A DNA stretch of 64,000 nt. Origin: Hofstenia miamia (Eukaryota > Xenacoelomorpha > Acoela). The stretch lies in assembly GCA_004352715.1 (NCBI GenBank), contig SCFE01000113.1:158722-222721 (forward strand). The letters run 5' to 3'. Below the pieces are notes generated by a model. It saw nothing but the letters and a program-made list of their open reading frames with translations. It had not been told where the DNA came from and did not search any database. How positions within the stretch are numbered: the first letter of the stretch is position 1; every line of letters begins with the position of its first letter. Shown here piece by piece: positions 57,357 through 64,000 of the stretch. The position numbers were made by a program, and so were the translations under genes.

Positions 57357-57769
57357 TGTAGAATCATGGGCTAGAATTATAATTACACTAGCTAACTCAT
57401 TGACACTGCAGAAGGTTGAAAGAGTGACCTCATAGGAACAGCCCTGATTCCATTAAATAGAATTATTAAAACAAACATTGGTAATTTATCCAAGTAACTA
57501 AAACTTTTTAGGTAAATTCCAAGATGACCAATTTGTATGGTTTCCAGCCAAAGTGCTGGCAAAAAGGAGAAGTGCTTAACCTTAGTGAATGGTGCTACCT
57601 TAGATGTCTCACATTTTATTTTCTATCTCAATAAAGAATAAACATCTCATTTTTATTGTTATTTCTCAGCTCACTAAATAATAGCATGTTGTTACCATGC
57701 ATTCATGCTAACCAATGGCATAATATTATCACAGTGTAATAAATTATAGGTGCATGTATGTGTTGCATA
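57357..57769 (-). repeat. 5' LTR of element 1, partial (413 bp)
   Basis: On the plus strand it begins TGTAGAATCATGGGCTAGAA and follows 45,832-46,244 closely, then breaks off at GTTGCATA. That position corresponds, to within a few bases, to where the sequence right of the 1,000-N gap begins (CATATAGAATG). Confidence 0.82.
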
Positions 57770-57959
57770 ATAAATTTAATCATTATTAAGTAACAGACTA
57801 ATTCATTTTGAAGACCAAATATAATCACACATCAAAGTGCAGCTCAAAACTTATCATTTGTTGATTCATTCTTTTACTATGCTCTTCAGAAAAAGAGCCA
57901 ATATATTTTGAAAATTGTTCTTGATACTTAAAGACAGATGCATCTTTATTGTCATTCAC

Positions 57960-59170
57960 TACACACTAAGATTTTTGTAAGTATATATCAAATGATTTAT
58001 TCTTTCTTTCCAGTCAAAACAGACATTTTGACCAAAGGCGCCTGAAACAACAGAACAGAATGAATCCCATGCTGTAGTGGATCCATGGGAAGGTGTAATT
58101 GTTCATCATTAAATAGACTTCTGATTTCTGGTCCATTGAAACACCCTTTTCTAGTTTTGCATTGCTTTTTTGAGAATTTCCTTCTCCAATATGGGAAGCA
58201 TGCACTTTCCTTGTACAAATTCTTAACAAGGACTTGAAATAGAGTGAGTTTTAAATGGAGTACAATAAATGATATTTTTCAAAAGGAATTAACAGTATGC
58301 CATATAATTCATGATGGTTCAGCCATTTAAGGTCTGGTTGAAAATCAATTTGGCTGTTACTTGAATTAAAGAAACAAAAAAAAGAAATAATATCCATCCT
58401 TTAAGCCTGTTAGAAAATTGAGCATTTTCAAATCACACATTACTGGCCATTGATGGACTTGATAATTTAGAAGAGATATAATTTTTTTGTCTGATGACCT
58501 TTCTTCTTTTATACAAACCCAACATATTGGAATGTAAGGATATTGGTTATTTTTTTTCATGATAATTGCTTTAAGAATGATTAAGTTTGAACAAATAAAC
58601 AAACACCATTCTTGAGAGGAATAAACAATTCCTACTGTTTTCAGGTTTTCTTTTATTCCAGAGTGAGTTCTTAATATCTTTAGACATTTCTTTAGCATGA
58701 TCTTACTTAATTTTAGTTCTTTACAGAAATCATTAAGAAGTCTTCATTCCAATAAAAAATGTTGTGATCAGCCTCCATTTGCCATAAAACATCATCAGAA
58801 TTGTCAAAAATAATATTATCAGTGGAGCTGTCTGGTTTTGAAGGATTTTCCTGATCAAGTGTCTGACTAGTCAAAGAATCAACTCTTGGAATTTTGCAAT
58901 TGGTACAGTTGAAATACTTGACACTTTTATTGAAAGGTGTTTTGGCAATTGAGCAAAAGTAGCATTCTCTGAAGCTGTAACTAGCACATTCTGTCCAAAT
59001 AGCTGGTCAATTAAATTTGAAGTAACTTCTAGATTTGTGATAAAAACTCCTTTAACAAGTGGAACAAATAAATGATGGGGCAAAACTTTTCTCACAATCT
59101 ATAGGTGATGATTTAAACACATCCCAATACCTTTTTTGAATTCTGTGCAAAAATTGCATTTTTTACCTTG
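57960..59170 (-). pseudogene. Fragment of a transposon-derived family with a GPEIR motif
   Basis: Minus-strand pieces: FCFGCAWFIQGKKCNFC (about 59,205-59,150); ORF 59,095-58,871, unassigned; ORF 58,698-58,366, with NQYPYIPICWVCIKEE; and 58,229-58,000, with CFNGPEIRSLFNDEQL. The last resembles 'G-F-GPQIR-L--D--F', and the second weakly the 'YPC--C-W--R' block, of an uncharacterised protein family that is repeated in many invertebrate genomes and probably transposon-derived. The blocks run in the family's order but with frameshifts. Assignment is by eye from short motifs. Confidence 0.4.
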
Positions 59171-59736
59171 GATAAACCAAGCACAACCAAAGCAAAAAGA
59201 ATCAGGATTTGCTTTATAAAAATGAAATAATAAGCAACAGCATCTATACATTTGTATCTTATACTTTGTTTGCCTTTAGAACAAAGCACTAACTACATTT
59301 CTCATTATGTGACTGGAGAATAGTAGCACAATGAGTCACATGAAAATAAAAATGTTGTCTGATTGTGACTAATATATAATTAAAATGATTTTTTTGTTGT
59401 TGAAAATAAGTTGCTCATTTATTAATGCCTACAATGAATATTACAATTGCTTCCTTATTTAATTTTTTTGAATAATACATTAATTTTTTTAATGTCAATA
59501 TCTTTTTTATAGAGGATAAATTTTTTAAAAACTTGGTAAAAAGCTTAGTTTGATGAGTACTACACAATGTTAAAATTTAAAGAAATTGCAAAATTTTGAG
59601 ATACCAGTGTAATAAACAAACCAAAATGTTAGCTACTTACTGGTCAGATCTGCATAAAATCACCAAAGTCCTTGATCACAACAATTAAATGGCCCATGCA
59701 ATCCCAATAACTGAGATGCTCACATAAATTCTTTCT

Positions 59737-60368
59737 TTGGTTCAAATTCAGAAGAAAAAAACTCTATCACAATACTCCATCAGTAATAGCAAGCTACTGG
59801 ATCAAATATTTAATTGCAGATTTCAAATTAAATACCCACACCACACTAGGAGTCCACACTTGCATTTGAATGACAGGTCAGTTGTCAGTGGAAACTACCT
59901 TCCAATTACATTCAGCTATCACACATGTTGGTGTATTGAACCTCCTCCTCACCATGGCACAGCATAGAGAGTGGAGATTGTTCAAGTCACTCAACCTTAC
60001 TGAGTTCCTTCCCATTGTACAGCTTTGGTAGTCAATTCACAGATGGGTCTGATAAGGGCACTGAAATTACTCTATTTGCTTCACAAACTTTACAAACAAC
60101 TGTACCAGAAGAGACAGTGTTACAACAAATTGTTTTATCACAATCTAAAAATGTTGCAACCAATTATGTCCCCTCCTATCATCAGCTTCAAGTCAGAGAT
60201 CTGCCTCAGCTCAATGATCACTGGAACAATATGTATTTTGTTGCAACCTACTATGCCTGTTTTATCATTCAATCTGGTATCTCATCTGATACCAAAGCTG
60301 TTATCAACAAACAAATAGACACTGTTCAGTTCACCATAAAGTTAGTTGTTCAACTATGCCATTCTTGA
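59737..60368 (+). other. Unassigned plus-strand ORFs
   Basis: Two forward frames, 59,737-59,967 (76 codons) and 60,015-60,368 (117 codons; contains LPQLNDHWNNMYFVATYYAC), have more balanced amino-acid use than random AT-rich ORFs. I recognise no domain. They may be pieces of one decayed reading frame continuing into the duplicated 60,364-60,700 block. Confidence 0.3.
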
Positions 60369-60700
60369 TTGACACAAACATCACCCAGCTGTAAATACTC
60401 TGATTTTCTACAACCAAACAATGTAAGAAGATATTAACCAGTCATACTTGCACAGCACTGTCCATACTTGCTTCAACTCTGTGTTCCACTTCATTAAGGT
60501 GCACAGACTACTCACATATAATGACAATCTTGTATTACAACTGGAAATTAATCTCTTTGGAAAATATTCTAGTTATTTAATTCTTAAAACTGAAGAACTT
60601 AGTGATTATAAATTGTTGGATAAATATTCTCTTACTTAGCAATTAGCTAAAGTGCACAAAATTACACAAGTGTAGCATAATCCAAAGCATAAAAGCATAA
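60364..60700. repeat. 337-bp block, left copy beside a 21-N gap
   Basis: It is repeated at 60,722-61,058 with no difference that I can see. It contains a 63-codon plus-strand ORF (60,448-60,639; SVFHFIKVHRLLTYNDNLVL) that recurs at 60,806-60,997. The gap lies exactly between the copies, which is typical of an unmerged contig overlap. Confidence 0.9.
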
Positions 60701-60721
60701 NNNNNNNNNNNNNNNNNNNNN

Positions 60722-61058
60722 CTTGATTGACACAAACATCACCCAGCTGTAAATACTCTGATTTTCTACAACCAAACAATGTAAGAAGATATTAACCAGT
60801 CATACTTGCACAGCACTGTCCATACTTGCTTCAACTCTGTGTTCCACTTCATTAAGGTGCACAGACTACTCACATATAATGACAATCTTGTATTACAACT
60901 GGAAATTAATCTCTTTGGAAAATATTCTAGTTATTTAATTCTTAAAACTGAAGAACTTAGTGATTATAAATTGTTGGATAAATATTCTCTTACTTAGCAA
61001 TTAGCTAAAGTGCACAAAATTACACAAGTGTAGCATAATCCAAAGCATAAAAGCATAA
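60722..61058. repeat. 337-bp block, right copy
   Basis: Same sequence as 60,364-60,700, starting immediately after the 21-N gap. Confidence 0.9.
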
Positions 61059-61625
61059 AAGAAGAAAGAAGATCAAATTATGATTATTGATTAAAAAACA
61101 ATTTAAGTTTAATTATCAGATTATCTTTGTAAATGCAACTAAGTATTAATATAGCAAATTAGTACTTGTCATTGAATTTGACCAAATGAAGGGGGTGAAT
61201 TTGCTTCCATTATTTTTAGCCAATTTTGGCAGACGATCTAAATTTGAATTTTGAATGACAGGTACTTTTTGAAAGTTAACTATAGATATGTGAGAGATCA
61301 TTTTGGAAATTGTTGAAGTAAATTCTTTGAAAATCTTATCTTTAGATTTTATATCAGTTTGCTTATTTATACAGAATGTCAAGCTAAATGGTAAATGCAG
61401 TAGTAGTGGTTTGGGCACATATGAGGAGCAACTCAAGGGTCCTTGATCCAAACCATGAACCTGCATTTAGGTTATTTATATGACTAGGAGTTTTTCTCTG
61501 TTTACATGTATCTAATAATTAATATCAGTAAAAGGGCTTGATAGCCTACTGTAGGTTATACATATTTTATCTTACATACTTAGGTGACCTATAATAGACT
61601 GATAAATAGACTGAGCATGTATTAT
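61059..61625. other. Sequence without a supported gene
   Basis: The minus-strand ORF 61,466-61,146 (106 codons, from MQVHGLDQGPLSC) has no motif I can name. It carries one of the rare CpGs of this half. Confidence 0.35.
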
Positions 61626-62625
61626 NNNNNNNNNNNNNNNNNNNNNNNNNNNNNNNNNNNNNNNNNNNNNNNNNNNNNNNNNNNNNNNNNNNNNNNNNNN
61701 NNNNNNNNNNNNNNNNNNNNNNNNNNNNNNNNNNNNNNNNNNNNNNNNNNNNNNNNNNNNNNNNNNNNNNNNNNNNNNNNNNNNNNNNNNNNNNNNNNNN
61801 NNNNNNNNNNNNNNNNNNNNNNNNNNNNNNNNNNNNNNNNNNNNNNNNNNNNNNNNNNNNNNNNNNNNNNNNNNNNNNNNNNNNNNNNNNNNNNNNNNNN
61901 NNNNNNNNNNNNNNNNNNNNNNNNNNNNNNNNNNNNNNNNNNNNNNNNNNNNNNNNNNNNNNNNNNNNNNNNNNNNNNNNNNNNNNNNNNNNNNNNNNNN
62001 NNNNNNNNNNNNNNNNNNNNNNNNNNNNNNNNNNNNNNNNNNNNNNNNNNNNNNNNNNNNNNNNNNNNNNNNNNNNNNNNNNNNNNNNNNNNNNNNNNNN
62101 NNNNNNNNNNNNNNNNNNNNNNNNNNNNNNNNNNNNNNNNNNNNNNNNNNNNNNNNNNNNNNNNNNNNNNNNNNNNNNNNNNNNNNNNNNNNNNNNNNNN
62201 NNNNNNNNNNNNNNNNNNNNNNNNNNNNNNNNNNNNNNNNNNNNNNNNNNNNNNNNNNNNNNNNNNNNNNNNNNNNNNNNNNNNNNNNNNNNNNNNNNNN
62301 NNNNNNNNNNNNNNNNNNNNNNNNNNNNNNNNNNNNNNNNNNNNNNNNNNNNNNNNNNNNNNNNNNNNNNNNNNNNNNNNNNNNNNNNNNNNNNNNNNNN
62401 NNNNNNNNNNNNNNNNNNNNNNNNNNNNNNNNNNNNNNNNNNNNNNNNNNNNNNNNNNNNNNNNNNNNNNNNNNNNNNNNNNNNNNNNNNNNNNNNNNNN
62501 NNNNNNNNNNNNNNNNNNNNNNNNNNNNNNNNNNNNNNNNNNNNNNNNNNNNNNNNNNNNNNNNNNNNNNNNNNNNNNNNNNNNNNNNNNNNNNNNNNNN
62601 NNNNNNNNNNNNNNNNNNNNNNNNN
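61626..62625. other. Assembly gap, 1,000 N
   Basis: A run of N of round length. Apparent ORFs across it are artefacts. Confidence 0.97.
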
Positions 62626-64000
62626 CACTAATAGATTTATTTAATGAGTAGAAATAACAAAAATACATTTCTATGTTTACTCAGTTGAAAATATTTGCCT
62701 AAAAAACTTTCTAATATTTAATGTCCTATAAAAATGCTGTGCCTCATACACACCTTTTCAATCATTATCTGATTTGAGATATTTGGTATTCATTTTGAAA
62801 AATGGGGCATACTTTTTAAGCACTAACCAGTTTAGACTGTGACAAAATTATGACACATATTTGTGTTCTTTTCTATAGGGCTATCTGTGTGTACAAGGGT
62901 AGAATTTGCATTAGGGCCTCAAGTTCTGTGGATTGTTGGTTTTATATGTGATGTACATTGCAGATAACAAAATTTAGACTTAAAGATTAAATTTTTTCTT
63001 AAAAGTTATTGAAATGTTAATATAGCTTAATGTTATGAATGTATGAATGTAATCCTTATGAGTAGTGTCATCCTTGCATTGATATCTGATGAATGTGTGT
63101 CTTCTTCCATTATCTGTGCTTCAGGATAAAAGAATGTATGAACTTATTAAAATATATTGAAGTGTTAACAATTTCTTCCATCATGAGTGGAGGATCAGAG
63201 ATGCTTGCTACATCACAATAATGATTTCCAGACATTAGAGATATCATAGTATTGAAGTGTCTCCTAAATCAGGTGCAACACATGAGTTCACCAATCCCTG
63301 AAATTAGAATAAGGGTATAGTTGGGAAGTTGATTTGACATATTGTAATTGCTCTTTGATAGTTTTCCCATTTCTGTAGATATGTTTAAGTGGGACATGAT
63401 TATCTGCAACAAGTCAAGGTGCATTGTCCTCATATGTATTTGAGCTTACTTTGTTTGTAGTGAACAGTGTTTAGAGTTTCAATAAGGTCTCTAAGATTAC
63501 ATATGTATTGCTTGTGTAGCATCTGCTACCAAGCTTTAACAGAGAGTAAATTATTCTTTTAAATTATTGTTCCTCATTATATGTGGGTAGGGATGTACTG
63601 ATGTTAACTTTGTCTTACTCCAACATGAGATACACTATCATTAACCTTTGTTTAACTTAAAGTAACTCAATACTGTTTAGGTATACTACTGTCACAGTTC
63701 CTCTCTGTGATTTGACTATGGCCTCTGGCTGACTCTGATCTCTGAATCAATCCACATGTCCCTCCATCATTAAATTGAGTAGTTCCAAGTCTCAACTCAT
63801 CAAAGTACTTATGTGTTCCCTATCCTAACTCAGTGCAGCTCTCAAGGCTGTTTGTAACTGACATAAACTTAATTTGTAGTGTGTAGTTATGGTACTTCAC
63901 AACCTGGCAATGTCACTAACTGCTTAATAAATATTACTTCTGCAATTACTGAAAACTATTGGCTTTAATTAATATAGTTAGATAAAGTAAATAATTACTT
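62626..64000. other. AT-rich, CpG-free sequence, nothing identified
   Basis: No ORF with a motif, repeat array or LTR boundary was found. Confidence 0.45.

Larger units (their letters stand above)
47987..57769 (-). mobile_element. Ty3/gypsy LTR retrotransposon, element 1, largely complete
   Basis: Minus-strand order: partial 5' LTR (57,769-57,357), primer site, gag (56,767-55,684), protease (about 55,680-55,118), RT/RNase H (54,679-53,516, with continuation to 53,297), integrase (about 53,100-51,891), an extra coding region (51,726-48,674), polypurine tract (48,495-48,483) and 3' LTR (48,482 down into the N gap). Gag-pol order with RT-RH before IN defines Ty3/gypsy. The body contains only about 8 CpGs in 9.8 kb. 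The coding region has a few stops and frameshifts, so this copy is probably inactive but not old. Confidence 0.88.
29259..64000. other. CpG desert
   Basis: No CpG is visible between 29,259 and about 41,673. In the rest of the window I find only about a dozen more, at roughly 41,741, 42,451, 43,248, 44,747, 45,261, 49,046, 49,163, 49,813, 51,842, 51,927, 52,740, 56,975, 58,039 and 61,234. The left part has roughly 20 or more per kb in the stretch I counted. Both parts are AT-rich, so the effect is specific to CpG and points to long-term methylation-driven deamination or a different sequence source. Confidence 0.9.

Noticed and set aside
1-64000. tRNA or rRNA genes
   Set aside because: No cloverleaf with A/B boxes and no rRNA-like stretch was recognised on either strand by eye; a dedicated scan was not possible.

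Overview
This is an AT-rich stretch of a metazoan, most likely invertebrate, nuclear genome. The evidence is spliced GT-AG exons of a BTB/BACK/Kelch protein, Tc1/mariner, hAT, P/THAP-like, CR1-like LINE and Ty3/gypsy elements, MITEs, a ~180-bp satellite, and gaps of N. Nothing in it is bacterial (no operons, no ribosome binding sites). I cannot name the species.

Left part (1 to ~29.26 kb) has ordinary CpG content. From left to right it holds: a decayed TTF/ZMYM-type hAT-like fragment and a P/THAP-like fragment (1.1-3.3 kb); a broken hAT element with CCATTATGG-type subterminal repeats (4.85-6.28 kb); a second, longer P/THAP-like transposase relic (8.6-10.0 kb); three LINE 3' ends joined head to tail through TAG repeats (10.1-11.4 kb); a mariner-like element with ~250-bp inverted ends (12,109-13,705); a compact mariner with 28-bp inverted ends and one in-frame stop (14,428-15,727); a fold-back MITE (16,058-16,565); and the one convincing host gene, a Kelch-like gene on the minus strand with five coding exons between 25,271 and 18,355. 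A non-autonomous hAT element with a perfect 8-bp target duplication, and a probable second one, lie in its introns. Upstream of the gene are dispersed repeats and a ~180-bp tandem satellite (27.48-28.22 kb).

Right part (~29.26 to 64 kb) is a CpG desert. By eye I find no CpG at all from 29,259 to about 41,673, and only about 15 in the whole 34.7 kb, three of them inside one inserted MITE. This part is built largely from Ty3/gypsy elements: a deleted plus-strand copy (31.1-32.3 kb), a minus-strand copy with both LTRs (32,505-38,981), another decayed plus-strand copy (42.9-45.6 kb), a separate LTR (45,832-46,736), and a long minus-strand copy (47,987-57,769) whose RT/RNase H frame is open for 387 codons. 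Primer sites match tRNA-Trp except at CpG positions, and several inactivating changes are of the CpG-to-TpG/CpA type. A transposon-derived fragment on the minus strand (58-59.1 kb) and unassigned ORFs follow.

The abrupt change in CpG content is the main puzzle. It could be a methylated compartment of one genome or a chimeric scaffold. Three gaps are flanked by duplicated sequence, so local assembly artefacts are likely. No multi-gene pathway is visible; apart from the Kelch-like gene, the recognisable coding sequence is mobile-element derived.
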